Source: Musa acuminata AAA Group
Lineage: Eukaryota; Streptophyta; Magnoliopsida; Zingiberales; Musaceae
Direction of reading: 5' to 3'
Length of the DNA stretch: 64,000 nucleotides
Assembly: GCF_036884655.1 (NCBI RefSeq)
Contig: NC_088331.1
Location: forward strand, 18,509,501 to 18,573,500
The position numbers and the translations under genes are program-made. The notes under the pieces were generated by a model. That model searched no databases. It saw only the letters and a list, made by a program, of their open reading frames with translations, and had not been told where the DNA came from. The number at the start of each line of letters is the position of its first letter. The stretch's first letter is position 1. Positions 22,691-34,928 of the stretch are shown piece by piece.

Positions 22691-23821
22691 CTTCAGACTT
22701 GGTGTGATTGGTCAGAGCTCTCTCCTTGATGTGATTTCTTCGGGCTTGGTGGTCAGCCCAAACTGAGTTCGGTAAAGAGAGTCCGAATCTTATCCTCCAT
22801 TCGCACCTCGAAGGCTTTGAATTTAGCATTGATTACCTCCTCAGATGCCATAGTATATACCATCAAATCTGTAATGTTAAGATCTTTCTTTTGTTGTCGG
22901 GTTAAAGGCATGTATAAGTTGAGAGAAGTGGTAGTCGAAAGGGTTGATGGATTGGTGGATGTAGGCTGCAGTTTAGGCTTGTTTTGTGGCTGTTTTGGAT
23001 GCAGTTTAAGGGTTTGGTTTGGTGGAGTTTTAGGGCTGTGATGCTAGTGGATGAAGGTTTGGGGAAAAGTTTTAGATCTATGATAGATGGCAGCAAAGGT
23101 TTGATAGAAATTAGTGGAAGTTGCTGCCGATATGTGCTGTCTTGCAAGAGCAGAATTATCGTCGAAGAAACAACGGTTTCTCGATTAAATTTCTAGCAAA
23201 ATCTGAGAGATTTAAGGAGGGAATTTGACAGCAAAATCTCAGTTTATATAATAGCAAAGATGACCAATTTAAATAAGAAAATTTTGACAGTATAACAACA
23301 AGGAAATTGGTACAAGTTGCGATAGTAGAATTCTCATCGAAAAATTTCAATGGTTTGCGACGAAAATTTGCAACAACATAAGAATGTTTTTAGAGATGAA
23401 TTTCTTAATAGATCAATCTTAGATGGAAGCCAAGATGATCTATGAAATGTATAAGAAATTTTGTTCAAAATGTATTGCAAATAGATCGATTAAGGCAACA
23501 ATATGCAACTGAAATTTTCTGCAGCAATCCTTCATTTGCAAAGATGATAACTTTTGCCACGAAAGGAATTCGTAGGAATATAGAAAAATTTTTTTGGATT
23601 TTTGAATAAGGTTAACTAAATTGCAGCAGCACTAAGGTAGGAAACTAAAACCTGTTGCAATTCACGGGGAGATCAAAGGATGATCTGCGGTGGTGGAGAT
23701 GACGGTGGAATTCGGTGACAATCTTTTAAGCAATTGTGAAATTGCTTTGGGCGACTGTGGAGGGCTAATGGATGGCTGTGGAAAGGCAGCAAGATGCCAA
23801 GAACGCTGCTTTGATACCATA
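22691..23821 (-). other. Gypsy B2 leader with primer binding site
   Basis: The stretch between LTR and gag is long (1.1 kb) and has no convincing coding frame. On the minus strand TGGTATCAAAGC at 23819-23808 is a near-perfect initiator-Met primer site, two bases from the LTR end. The leader resembles that of B1 but lacks the tandem 190-bp duplication found there. Confidence 0.6.
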
Positions 23822-24237
23822 TGATAGAACCCTTGCAGATTCTAAGCTTGGGGTTGATCTCTTTAGGGTATTAGCCTCCTTGGGACTCTATAAGGGTTCC
23901 TTCCTCCAAATTGCTGCTCAAAGGCTGCAGAAAAGATTCATTTATTGCTTGTTAAAAGAGAATGAATACATGGCTATTTATAGGGCTTCTAAACCCTAAC
24001 TCATAATAGGACTCATACTCAAGACTCCTATTCCTATACGACTCCTAATGCTTTTCTAAGAACAACTCCTAATATGACTCCTACTCAAGACTCCTATTCC
24101 TTTACAACTCCTAATGCTTCTCTAAGAAATAACCTCCTAACTCTAGTCGGCCTCTTCACCTCTTTAATAGGGGTCGACTAGGTAGGTTAACATGAATGTC
24201 CCTCTCAATTATGACTCTCCTAGTTAGAGTTCTAATA
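23822..24237 (-). repeat. 5' LTR of gypsy B2
   Basis: The plus-strand reading runs TGATAGAACCC to TTCTAATA, corresponding to TGTTAGAACCC and TCCTAACA in B1. A minus-strand TATAAATA lies at 23975-23982. Both ends carry substitutions. The low-side partner LTR is lost. Confidence 0.8.
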
Positions 24238-25434
24238 GTTTATCACATTTGTAATTTATTATAGATTCTGGCAAGGCCTAGGAGATTGGCATAAGGATCT
24301 TTGCATAATGGTTTATTTATGCTAGATACTGCTCCACATATCATGAATATAAGTGTGTCCAAGAGGAAATGAGATAAGGTGAACGGTGCATACTTGTGAC
24401 AAATATAGGCTTGGTCGCATCCATGAGGAAAGGATTCAAAAGTTGCTAAAGGATGAATATGTAGATCTGTTCGACTATGAGTCATATACAACTTTTGAGC
24501 CTTGCATTCGTGTAAAAATGATCAACTCTCCATTTAGTGGAATTGGAGAGAGAGCTACTGAGTTGCTGAAACTTATACATAGTGATGTATATGGTCCAAT
24601 GTCAATTCATGTCATAAGTGGTTACTCCTACTTCATTACTTTTACTGATGATTTCTCAAGGTATGGACATGTGTACTTGATGAAGTACAAGTCCGAGGCC
24701 TTCGAGAAATTCAAGGAGTATAAGAATGAAGCAGAGAATCAGACCGGAAAGAGTATCAAGAATCTTCGATCAAATCGAGGAGGTGAGTACCTGAGTACAG
24801 AGTTCACCTAGTTCCTCATGGACCATGAGATTCTTTCCCACTGGACACCTCCTTATACACCCCAGCTCAATGGTGTATTCGAAAGGAGGAATCACATATT
24901 GTTAGACATGGTGCGATCTATGATGAGTTTCTTCGACCTCCCCATCTCATTCTGGGGATACGCCCTAGAGATCGCCACTTACCTTCTGAATAGAATTCCA
25001 ACTAAGTCAGTGGTGGCTACTCCATATGACATATGAAAAGGGAAGAAGCAAAATCTTAAGGTTGTTAAGATTTGAGGCTACCCTGCCTAAGTCAAAAGAC
25101 ACAACCCCGACAAATTAGAATCTAAGACGGAATGATGCATATTCGTGGGATACCCCAAAAAAACTAATGAGTATTATTTCTATCATTCCAAGGACCAAAG
25201 ATATTTGTAGCCAAGAGAGCGGTGTTCCTTGAGAAGAAACAAATTCTTGGCAGAGATAGTAAGAGTATGATAGAGTTGAGAGAGGTTGGAGAACCTTGCT
25301 CAAGCACCATTCCATAGTCGTAGTCTGTTTAGGTACATAGCACACAAATTCTGACTTTACGTTGGTCCGACAGAGTATCTCATCCTCCTCAGAGATATGT
25401 GGGACATATTGGAGAAGAGGATGTTGATGATATT
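24238..25434 (+). pseudogene. pol: Tork-like copia GAG-pre-integrase and integrase, broken
   Basis: The plus-strand frame 24386-24811 has RLGRIHEERIQKLLKD and the catalytic core with IHSDVYGPM, FITFTDDFSRYG and LRSNRGGEYLS, in which the second catalytic position is D to N (usually RSDRGGEY). A single amber follows, then TPPYTPQLNGVFERRN with the glutamate and LLDMVRSMM, ending near 25036. Later pieces up to 25434 are readable (NPDKLES, GYPK) but frameshifted. Gypsy B2 abuts the 5' side and has removed gag and protease. The solo gypsy A LTR interrupts the 3' side. Confidence 0.8.
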
Positions 25435-27334
25435 TGTAACATCCCTCATTATCGAAATTTTCGTATAAGTTTCTAGTTATAATGTAAGTATCTATTTTAA
25501 ATTTGATAAAAGAGCCAAAGTATGAATCTGAGAACTTATTCATAAGATTTGGGAGATTTGTTAAAAAAAAAAAAAAAAGTTTTGACGACCTATATGTAAA
25601 CCCTAAGGACCTAATCGTAAATATAATAATACAAGGACTAAACTGTAAAATGCACAAAATTACAAATCCCACCGTTTAAGCCTCTCTATCTTCGTTCATA
25701 AGGAACTAGAGAAGGCAGCTGCGTGGAAGCACAGGAGAAAGAAAGAAAGAAAAAGAGAAGAAAAAGGGGGAAGAAGAAGAAGAAAAAAATTTGGGGCTTT
25801 GAGGTTTCTTGCTCAAATCTTCTCATTTAGGGTCAAAATTCTCAAAGGCAAGTGTTCTAACCCTATCCTACAGAAGTATTAGTCTATGTTCCTATATTGA
25901 TTCTGAAAGATGTATGCTTAGAACCTAATATTTCTCTCTTTGGACATAAAAACCAATGATCTGAAATTTTTTCGGTAAACTGACCCCGATACACTTTTTC
26001 AGCTATAATTTTTAGCACCAAATGTGGATTCAGGCAGGACCTAGCTGTATGAAATTATACTCTTATATCTTTCTTTTGACACTGATTTTGTAGATTTTGG
26101 ACATCGAATACTTACCCAAATGTCTGTTTCAAATGAGCCTATAGATGCTGCAGAACAGGGATCAAAATTTTTGACCTTTCGATACTAAAATACCTACAAG
26201 TCCCTGTTGGAAATTCTGATTTGTACCAAACTGATTTCGTTCGAAATTAGACTTATAGATCTTTCGTTTGACATATAGATTGAAAAATTTGGAATTCAAA
26301 TGCCTATCCTATTATCTGTTGAATCTGACCCTATGAATTCTGCAAAACAGTGATTTTGTTTTTGACCTTGTGTTACCAAATCAAAGGTAACTCCTTGTTG
26401 GAAATCATGATTTGTACTAAACTTGTTTCAACAGAAAATAGATTGATATATCTTTCGACAATAGCCTTCTTGAGGATATTGGAGCATAATTGATAATCTG
26501 AAGTATTTATCCAATGAGCCTCTCGAATTCTGTCAGAAATTGAGCTTTGATGGATTTCGTATCTTCTGTTTTCGTTCGTTTGGAAATAGATTTTGTTCAG
26601 TTCCCTTCACTCAATTGTGGCTTATATTAATGTTTGAATTCTCGTTTGCTCTTGTCTATAAATTATTACCATTCCTGAACATAATGTGTAACGTTTATGC
26701 TATATCACATTGACTTATATAGGCACATGTATAACCCATTGTTCCGCATTTGCTTTCGATGTGTGCCTATTCTAGTTTCATTCATTTGGATATCGAATTC
26801 ATCTAACCTTCTTATTTGAATTGAGTTGTATGTGATTGCTTGGATTCCATATGTGCCCTTGCTTTCAATTCCTTTCAAATCTGAATATAATTGTGAAAGA
26901 TTATTGCTTACTTCGGATTGACTAGTAAAGGCACATGTACGTTTTGTTGTTCCGCGTGTGCTTCCGATATGTGCTATTCATTGTTCATACTATCCTTTTG
27001 TACTCTGGTGTTTGTGGGATATTGTGAACCTTCGCTAGAAATGGTGAAGGGAGTTATGCATAGAGCCTGAGATGCTCTGTCGGCCCCTATGACTTCACTC
27101 AGACGTGGGTGGATAGAGCTCCCAGATGTGGGAGACCTCCCAGACGTGGGAGACTTATGTTTGGTGGTCATTCAGAAATGGATGTATCATATTATGTTAT
27201 GGTCCCACTTCACCTTCTGTATGTTTGATATGATATCCAGAGCTTTGGTTATGTGTTTCTATACATGCTTTGGATAAGAATGATATGAATGCAACGTCAA
27301 AGACGACGTTTGAGCTTCTGTTTGGTATTTGTTA

Positions 27335-27625
27335 TTGATATGCTCCGAAATATTCCATACGCCATTGATATGCTCCGGAACATTTCATACACCACTGATA
27401 AGCTCCGAAACATTTCATTTGTTATTTATATGCTCCGAAATGTTTCATTCATTGTTGATATGCTTCGAAATGTTCCATATGCCGTTGATATGCTCCGAAA
27501 CATTTCATACGCCTTTGATATGCTCCGAAATGTTTCATTTGTTATTGTTACACTTTGAAATGTTCCATATGTCATTGATATGCTCCGAAACATTTCATAC
27601 GCTATTGATATGCTCCAATTACTCT
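27335..27625. repeat. 30-bp minisatellite in the solo gypsy A LTR
   Basis: About nine units are built on TTGATATGCTCCGAAA, homologous to the array at 2835-3090. The two reading frames that open through it are repeat artefacts. Confidence 0.85.
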
Positions 27626-28200
27626 GTGCTCCATTTGCTATGAACTGATATATTCTGAAATGTCCTATTTGCCATTAATATGCTCCGGATCATCTCGTAC
27701 GCTATTGATATGCTCCAATTACTCTATGCCCTATCTGTTATGAACCAAATATGTATGATTCAAATGACAATTGTGATTCTGCACCTAATGATATTACGTC
27801 TATGAATTCTTATATTCTGCCTTGCATTTTGAAACTTTATCTCTTTGGAAATTGTCCTCTTTTGACATGGATATGTTAGTCACTTGCTGAGCTTTATATG
27901 CTCACCCCGTTGTTGTATAAATTTTTCAGGATAGCTTGTCGCTTGCTTAAATGTTAAGATTTGGCTGAGGCAGTGGAAAGCTAAAAGATTTTGGGCAGAT
28001 CTTTATTAGTATATATGTTTTTGTTGTATAAGCACACGTTGCATCTAATGAAATGTTGACGATGAATCTAAACTTGTGGATTTTGTAAAAGTTTAAAGGA
28101 CCTCTCATGTTTAAGATTCTGGAATGTTAAGTTAAATTCGTGTAACGATATGAACTTATGGTAAACGTTGGTTTTATGATCGTACAAACTCCCACACTTG

Positions 28201-28408
28201 TGAATTTATGTTGTGGTTATTATTTTGGTGAGTTGGGTTCAGATTTTTTGAATCATCGAGCGATGTGTTATATGTTTATAAACTGCACAGGGTTTATAAA
28301 TTTGTGAATTTATGTTGTGGTTATTATTTTGGCGAGTTGGGTTCAGATTTTATGAATCATCGAGTGATGTGTTATATGTTTATGAACTGCACAGGGTTTA
28401 TAAATTTA
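28201..28408. repeat. 104-bp tandem duplication near the LTR end
   Basis: Two adjacent copies start with TGAATTTATGTTGTGGTTAT at 28201 and 28305 and both run through ACTGCACAGGGTTTATAAAT. They differ by a few bases. The gypsy A copy at 3540-3700 has one unit only. Confidence 0.8.
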
Positions 28409-28535
28409 TAGATAATAGAGGTGAAATTTTAATCTGAATGTTTTATTAGTGACCTCAAATATTAGTTTGGATCCTGGATTGATTTGTTTTCTTGAATTTT
28501 AATATTATCGATATTTTGAGGGGCGTGACAATATT

Positions 28536-29800
28536 GATCGTCAGACCTATGAGGAGGCTATTACGAGTATAGACTCCGGGAAGTGGCAAGAAGCGATGAA
28601 TTCTAAGATGAATTCCATATACTCCAACAAGGTTTAGAACCAAGTTGATGCACTTGAGGGTATTATACCCATTGGTTGTAAGTGGACCTTCAAGAAAAAG
28701 ATCAAAATAGGTGGAAAGGTAAAGACCTATAAAGCAAGGCTAGTGGCTAAGGAGTATCGTCAAAGGGAATGTGTTAACTATAATAAAACCTTCTTACCCG
28801 TAGCCATTCTAAAATCCATCTGAATTCTATTGGCTATTGCAGCACACTATGATTATAAGATCTGGCAGATGGACGTGAAAATCGCATTCCTTAATAGCAA
28901 CCTCGAGGAGGAGGTGTATATGATATAGCCTAAGGGATTCGTGTCCAAAGACTACCCAGATAAGGTGTGCAGGTTGCTTAAGTCCATTTATGGACTAAAG
29001 CAAGCTTCTCGAAGTTGGAACAAAAGATTTGATGAGGCAATCAGATCTTATGACTTCGTTAAGAATGAAGACGAGCCTTTTGTGTATACGAAGGTAAGTG
29101 GGAGTGCTATCACCTTCTTGGTGTTATATGTGGATGACATCCTAATCATTAGGAATGATATAGGAATGTTATATACAGTAAATGCTTAGTTATCTAGACA
29201 TCTCTCCGTGAAGGACTTAGGGGAAGCATCGTATATATTGGGAATTTGAATCTATAGAGATAGATCTAAGAGGATGCTTAGTTTGTCCTTGTCTAGGTAT
29301 ATAGACATCGTTGTCAAAAGGTTTGGCATGAAAAATTTCAAGAGATGTTTCATTCCGATGAAACATGGGATATCACTTTCTAGGAGTATGTCCCTAAAGA
29401 CTCCTAAAGAAAGGGCGAACATTGATAGGATACCCTATGCCTCAATAATCAGGTCTATCATGTATGTCATGCTATGTACCAGGCTTGATATAGCTCATGC
29501 TCTAAGTGTTAGGAGCAAGTATCAAGCAGATTTGGGCTTGGAGCACTGGAAAGTAGTAAAGTGTATCCTTAAGTACTTGAGAAGGACTAAAGATCTTTTA
29601 CTAGTATATGGAGGTAATAGCCTTAAGATTGAAGGCTACACAAACTCAAGTTTCCAATCCAATATCAATGATAACAAGTCAAATTCGGGGTATGTGTTCA
29701 CCCTAAATAGAAGAGTAGTATGCTGGAAGAGTTCCAAGCAAGATACTTCTATTGACTAGACCATAGAGGCGAAGTACATTGCTATAGTAGTGGAAAGAGT
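28536..29800 (+). pseudogene. pol: Tork-like reverse transcriptase and RNase H, broken
   Basis: The frame resumes with TYEEAITSIDSGKWQEAM and carries RVT_2 landmarks: WQMDVKIAFLN, SIYGLKQASRSWNKRFD, VLYVDDILII (near 29130) and the RNase H start IEGYTNSSFQS with DNKSNSGYVFT. The pieces I could follow lie in one frame with single stops. RNase H is internally deleted: the sequence jumps from the IEAKYIAI region to RVPSEENIADPLTK, skipping roughly 80 residues that normally hold further catalytic positions. The tail after 29840 leads to the LTR. Confidence 0.8.
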
Positions 29801-29922
29801 TCCATCCGAAGAAAACATCGCAGATCCACTGACAAAGCTATTGTCTCAAATTGTCTTTGAGCATCATAAGGTCTGATGGGGATCGGACACATAGGTGATT
29901 GACTTTAGGTCAAATGAAAGAT

Positions 29923-30061
29923 TGCTAGTCATATGTGCCCTACAACCCAATCACGTGAGTGATGACACGTGTGACATGACACACATTCTTTTTTGCTTAT
30001 TATATTTTAACATTTTATCACTTTATATTATTTGTTGTATATATATATATATATATATATA
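29923..30061 (+). repeat. Tork 3' LTR, first part
   Basis: The LTR starts TGCTAGTCATATG, matching the copy at 61724 and the reversed one ending at 1528. After about 139 bp, in an (AT)n run at 30037-30061, Sirevirus C begins. The LTR continues beyond C at 60163 with about 176 bp missing between. Confidence 0.8.
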
Positions 30062-31279
30062 TGTTAGGATCAAGAGCGGCACTAAGAGGGGGGGTGAATT
30101 AGTCCAACGAAAAGATTATCCTTTTCAAAAGTCTTCGTTTCAATTAAACCCGATTCCGACGAAAATCATTTCGTAAAGATTTTAACTTGAAAATGTATTG
30201 GAGCGTCGAGAAAGTAGTAAGAAGGTAAAGTAGCTTGCAAGAAAGGTAAATTGCTCAAGAAAATAGTTTGATTGTTGTGACCTACATCCACTTTTGGATT
30301 CCTCTTCCGTCGAGGTCACCGGTGTCCACTAATGGCCTTCCTTCAAAAGGCGAAGACCAACCACCTTTTATAGCTCTTTCTCCTTTTACCGGGTTTAGGA
30401 GATAACCCTTACAAGTCTTACTCCTCTTTCTTGAATGGTTACAAAGCTAAGAGAGGAAGGAGGACACTTCTCACTTTTACAACACTTTTAGCACCCCAAA
30501 CACTTAGAATTTTTCACACTATCAATTGTACTTTGTTACCCATTCATGCAGAAAAGGGTAAGGTATTTATAGGTCCCAATGGCTTCTGAATTGGAGCTAA
30601 AAAATATCACTTCACCGGATTTCAAGGTAATAGCGATACCACCACCATTATTGGGCGGTACTACCGCTTGCAGACTAACACTAGGCGGTACCACTGCTTA
30701 GTTTGGGCGGTACGATCGCTTGACAGCATTAACTATTGGTAGGTATCACCGCCCAGTCTAGGCGGTACAACTGCCTAGTCTGGGCAGTACCACTACCCAA
30801 AACACCTAGGAGACCGAGTCCCAAGAGGTGCCACCGTCGGCCATGATTTCAGGTGCTGAATGAGCTGTTTAATCTAGCCCAAATCAGCCCTGTTAAGGGC
30901 CCAGTTGGCCCCTAATTGAGTTAGTGAGATCAACTCCCAATCCTAACTTAATTAATGTTCTAACTATGATTAAGGAAAGCAATTAGTCTGGTATGTCGAT
31001 TTTTCTCTCGACGAGTCTTTCGGCGCGCTTCCGGTGAACTCCCGACGAACTCTTGGCAATCTTCCAATGAACTTCTCAGTGATCTTCCGATAAACTCTCG
31101 GCGATCTTTAGATGAGCTCTTGGCGAGCTCCTAGTACATTGTCTAAATCTTCGACTCCGGCCCATCATTTGCTTTATGCCTTACTGCTATTGTAGTTAAT
31201 CCTGCACACTTATCTCAACACATAGATTAGGTCAAACAATTTATCATTTGATTTTATCATCAAAATCCAAGATTTAACA
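30062..31279 (-). repeat. 3' LTR of Sirevirus C
   Basis: It runs from TGTTAGGATCAAGAG to TTTAACA in the plus reading. The palindromic array (30640-30830) uses GGCGGTACCACC-type units. A minus-strand TATAAATA lies at 30564-30571. The U5 hairpin is decayed because the second arm reads TTAGTCC. Confidence 0.85.
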
Positions 31280-31799
31280 ATATCCCCATTTTTTATGATG
31301 ACAACCAATTGGTGAATGAGTTAATCTTAACTCACCCTATCTATATGTCATGCAAATTTGAATTCACAACCTTAAATTCAAGCTTTGATCGAAATTAGAA
31401 ATCACATGCATTATGCATCACCATAATTTCAAGTCATCAAGATATTAAATGCACAATCATTTTATGCATGATAAAATGTTTCGGCATAGCCTTTCATCAC
31501 TACTTAAATGTAATATCATAATTGTTGTATTGTGGCATTCAAAAGTTCACACTATTAAGAATCTGATATTGCATCATTTGGATGATAAAGAGATCACAAC
31601 ATTATAGAAATTTTTAGCATTGAAGAGATCACAATATCGTAGAAGTTTTCAGCATTAAAGTTTCATCATCAAAGCAACATTTTAAGATTACAACATCAAA
31701 GTAAACAACATAAGATTACAACATCAAAGTAAACACAATAAAAGAGAGGGATTTCATCCACTTCTCCCCCTTTGTCATCAGCAAAAAGACATACACAGC
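31280..31799 (-). other. 3' untranslated region and polypurine tracts of Sirevirus C
   Basis: On the minus strand an AATGGGGATAT-type tract touches the LTR. Another run (AAGGGGGAGAAGTGG) lies around 31758-31772, right after the ORF3 stop. The region includes two near-identical phrases with ACATCAAAGTAAAC around 31700-31740. There is no coding frame. Confidence 0.65.
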
Positions 31800-32802
31800 T
31801 TATTCAGGTGGTGGCAAGTCAAAATGTCTAAACAATGTATTAAGCTATTGATGAATCTGCTACAACTCAATTAAAATTTGATCTTGATGTTATTCAAATC
31901 TATCTTGACATTGTTTAAATTGATCCATTCGAGTCCCTATGTCGTCGATAGATGAGGGGGGTACTTACTTTGCTAGAGGTGTTTTCTCAAAGGGACCAGT
32001 AGGAGGAGATTGATTATCCATAAATATTGGTGTTTTAGGTTCTAGTTCAGATTGGAGGAGATTAGTCATTCTATGTAATCTAGTCCATATCCCATTTTTG
32101 AATATACACCTCAATCTTCAAAGTAGGTTTCTATTTATGATATTAAATCTATCTAGTTTCATAACTTCTTCATCAGGTGGGATAACTATGTCATAAGCAT
32201 AGATTAGTCTTGTGATCAGGCCACCATATGGAAGCATCATATCCTTTTTCGATTGTTTAATCATATTTTGTTGAATTAGGTAGCCAAAACAATTTTTATG
32301 TCCTTTCATAATCCAATACATTGTTCCTACTTCCATTTGGTTAACTTCATCATGATGATATTGTTTTGGAATTATAATGCTTATCAAGATGTGATGAAGT
32401 AGTTTGGTGTTGAAAGGTAATAAATATTCATAGCTTTTTGGAAAAGTAGACAAGTTATGATTACCGAAGATGGTTCCTAAGGCTTCAGAATAAGTGATCC
32501 CAATTGATTTTTCATCTCATTGGCCTCTAAAATAACAACCACTTTCTTTTTTCGTAATTCCTATTAGATTGCATATCATGCCATCCGTAATGGGTATATA
32601 ATGTCCTAAGAGAAACATGGAGATCCTATTATTTTCATCCACATGAAAATTATTATAAAACAATCTAACAAGTCTAGGATAGATAGGTTCACATATTTGA
32701 AGGATTAGTAGGATATCTAGGTTAGCAAACCATTGAATAGGTTCCAAATCACTTAATTCCTCCAAATCAACATGTTTACCCTTATGAACATTTCTAGATT
32801 CT
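31800..32802 (-). pseudogene. ORF3 of Sirevirus C, main part (Transposase_32-like)
   Basis: The minus-strand frame reads KGKHVDLEELSDLEPIQWFANL, EPIYPRLVRLFYNN, ISMFLLGHYIPITDG and, after a stop near 32516, LLPFNTKLLHHI, IIIPKQYHHDEV and DMMLPYGGLITR. It ends in a region with SSIDDIG and FDLPPPE before a stop at 31800. It is colinear with ORF3 of element D, about 60 percent alike by eye. The fold resembles the domain known in many plant genomes as a putative plant transposon protein (Transposase_32). Its biochemical role is unknown. Element D interrupts it, so the first 35 or so codons lie at 41782-41887. Confidence 0.7.
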
Positions 32803-32934
32803 TGTTAGGATCGAGAGCACTAAGAGGGGGGGGGGTGAATTAGTGCAGCGGAAATCTTACAGCAATTTAAAAGCTAAAGCTGCGTTCGTCCGATAAAAAA
32901 TGATTTCGATATAAAAGCAGAATCACAGTGCAGT

Positions 32935-33300
32935 TTGCGTCTAAGCGCAGTTTTGCGTCTAAGCGCAGTTTTGCGTCTAAACACTGTTTGCGTCTAAGCG
33001 CAGTTTGCGTCTAAGCACAGTTTGCGTCTAAGCGCAGTTTGCGTCTAAACGCAGTTTGCGTCTAAACTCAGTTTTACGTCCAAACGCAGTTTTACGTCAA
33101 AACGCAGTTTTACGTCAAAACGCAGTTTTACGTCTAAACGTAGTTTTGCGTCTAAACGCAGTTTTGCGTCTAAACGCAGTTTTGCGTCTAAACGCAGTTT
33201 TACGTCTAAACGTAGTTTTGCGTCTAAACGCAGTTTTACGTCTAAACGTAATTTTACGTCTAAATGTAGTTTTGCGTCTAAAGGCAGTTTTGAACCTTGA
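32935..33300. repeat. 18-bp minisatellite GCGTCTAAACGCAGTTTT
   Basis: About twenty units of 17-18 bp cover the stretch between the TATA box and the gag-side LTR end, probably inside the transcribed leader. The same array lies in the other D LTR at 39795-40140. It is not seen in A, C or E. The translated RLNAVL repeat is an artefact. Confidence 0.9.
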
Positions 33301-33889
33301 AAAGCGTTTTACGTAGAAAGCAATTTGCAGTTATAAATGGAATCCGAATGTAAGCGTAAACTGCAGTGTGAAGATCGTACGAAAACACGATTTACGTTTG
33401 AATGCAGATTCTGAAAGATCAGAGCTTAGAAAATCGTTCGTAAAGGCGCAGAGGGCAGTAGCAATGTAGGAGGTTTGCAGTAATGGAAAAGTGCTCAAGG
33501 TAAAAGCAAACCAGAGATTTAGAGTGGTTCGGTCAGTCTTGACCTACTCCACTTTTGGCTTCCTCCTCCGACGAGGTCACCGACGTCAACTAGCTGCCTT
33601 CCTTCAATGGGCGAAGGCTAACTGCCCTTTTACAGTTTCTCTCCTTTTGACAGGCTCAGGAGACAACCTTTACAGATCCTTTCTCTCCTCTCTTTACAAC
33701 TCACGACTTGAAGAACAGAAGGAGGAGAACTTTGGGACTTTACACAAATTTGAGCTCTTAGAATCACTGAAAAGATCAAGAATTCGGTGTGGATCTGTAT
33801 CTTTTCAGTGTTGAATGGGTGGGGTATTTATAGGCCCCAACCCAATTCAAATTTGGAGCTCAAAACGATCAAATCCCGGAATTCCGGGA

Positions 33890-34400
33890 TCAGGCGGTTG
33901 CACCTCTTGACTGGAGAGGTGGCACCGCCTGGCAGAGCTCGAAGACTGAGCTCAGGCGATTGCACCTCTCTGCCAGAGCTCGAAGACTGAGCTCAGTGGT
34001 TGCATCGCCTGCGAGAGCTCGAAGTCTGAGCTCGGTGGTTGCATCACCTGGCAGAGCTCGAAACTGAGCTCAGGCTGATGCACCTCTCTGCCAGAGGTGG
34101 TTGCACCTCTCTGCCAGAGCTCGAAGACCGAGCTCAGGCGATGCATCTCCTGTCCAAAGAGGTTGCACCTCTCTGCCAGAGCTCGAAGACCGAGCTTGGT
34201 GGTTGCACCTCTTGGCAGAGCTCGAAACTTGAGCTCTGGCGGTACTACCTCTTGACAGAGGAGGTTGCACCGCCCAGTCTCGCTTGGAGACTGAGCCCTG
34301 GGCGGTTGCACCTCTTGGCTGGGGCAGTTGCACCGCCCAGTCCCGCTGGAAGACAAGGCCTGGGCGGTTGCACCGCCTGGCTGGGGCGGTTGCACCGCCT
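33890..34400. repeat. 40-bp array GAGCTCGAAGACTGAGCTC in D LTR
   Basis: Units start with GAGCTCGAAG at 33935, 33976, 34015 and 34054 (spacing 39-41 bp). They combine a GAGCTC palindrome pair with TTGCACC(T/G)C words, and pass into GGGCGGTTGCACCGCC units near 34310-34400. The second copy is at 40740-41250 and a plus-strand relative is at 63460-63990. Confidence 0.85.
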
Positions 34401-34928
34401 GGTGCAATCAGGGTCCGAATGGTTCGCTCCATTCGGCCCAATTTGAATCTTTTCAGGGGCCCAATTGCCCCAAGATTAAGCTAATGGGATCACCTCCCAT
34501 TTTCAAGCTTAATCATCATGCTAACTATGATTAACTCTAAGACAACTTCTGCAGCTATGCTCCGATGCGTCAATCGCTTCTTCCGGTGAGTTTCCGGCAA
34601 ACTTCCGTCGATCATCCGATAAACCCTCGGTGATCCTTCTGCGGACATCCGGCATACTCCTGGACTTTGCGACGATCCACTTGGCGAGTCCCGACGAGCT
34701 TCGCTTGGCAAGCTTCTGGACTTCTCGGATCTATTCTCGCTGAACCTCCGACGACCGTCCGAACTTCCGTCGAACTCTCGAACTCCCAACGTGATCATGA
34801 TCTTGACTCCGGCGCAACACCTGCTGCTTGTCTTACTCTCATCGTAGTTAATCCTGCACACTTATCTCAACACATAGATTAGATAACAAATGACAATTGA
34901 CTTCATCATCAAAATCCGAGATTCAACA

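Larger units (their letters stand above)
19316..24237 (-). mobile_element. Gypsy B copy 2 (chromovirus-like, Reina type), decayed
   Basis: The minus-strand order is LTR (24237-23822), primer site, leader, gag, protease, RT, RNase H and part of integrase. The integrase is cut at 19316 and the 3' LTR is gone. The zinc knuckle type (C.HC..PW...H.C) and the short LTR of about 0.42 kb suggest the Reina-like chromoviruses. That lineage call is from memory of the family. Many stops show it is older than gypsy B1 at 47330. Confidence 0.8.
25435..28530 (+). mobile_element. Solo gypsy A LTR with ATATT target duplication
   Basis: It runs from TGTAACATCCC to GGGGCGTGACA, flanked on both sides by ATATT (25430-25434 and 28531-28535), and it splits the Tork pol. 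No internal region is present, so two LTRs of one insertion recombined. It holds a poly-A with a purine run near 25560-25790, the 30-bp minisatellite at 27335-27625 and a 104-bp tandem duplication at 28201-28408. It is the best full-length reference for the LTR at 15433. Confidence 0.9.
32803..34928 (-). repeat. 3' LTR of Sirevirus D
   Basis: Ends are TGTTAGGATC and TTCAACA. It holds an 18-bp minisatellite (32935-33300), a minus-strand TATAAATA (33825-33832) and a palindrome-bearing array of about 40-bp units (33890-34400), then a CTTCCGGCGA-type segment shared with all Sirevirus LTRs here. Confidence 0.9.

Noticed and set aside
23772..23999. Plant gene start near a TATA box
   Set aside because: It is the gypsy B LTR and primer site region, repeated at 47330 and 52008.
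33056..33316. Repeating RLNAVL protein frame
   Set aside because: Product of the 18-bp minisatellite in an LTR, a multiple of three. The same occurs at 39922-40164.
33890..34400. CRISPR-like regular repeats of about 40 bp
   Set aside because: Spacers are not unique, there are no cas genes, and the array is duplicated in both LTRs of one element in a plant genome.
33952..34446. Overlapping frames of 120-150 codons on both strands (also at 40887-41294 and 63364-63775)
   Set aside because: Translations of the palindromic LTR arrays, open in both directions and without known domains.
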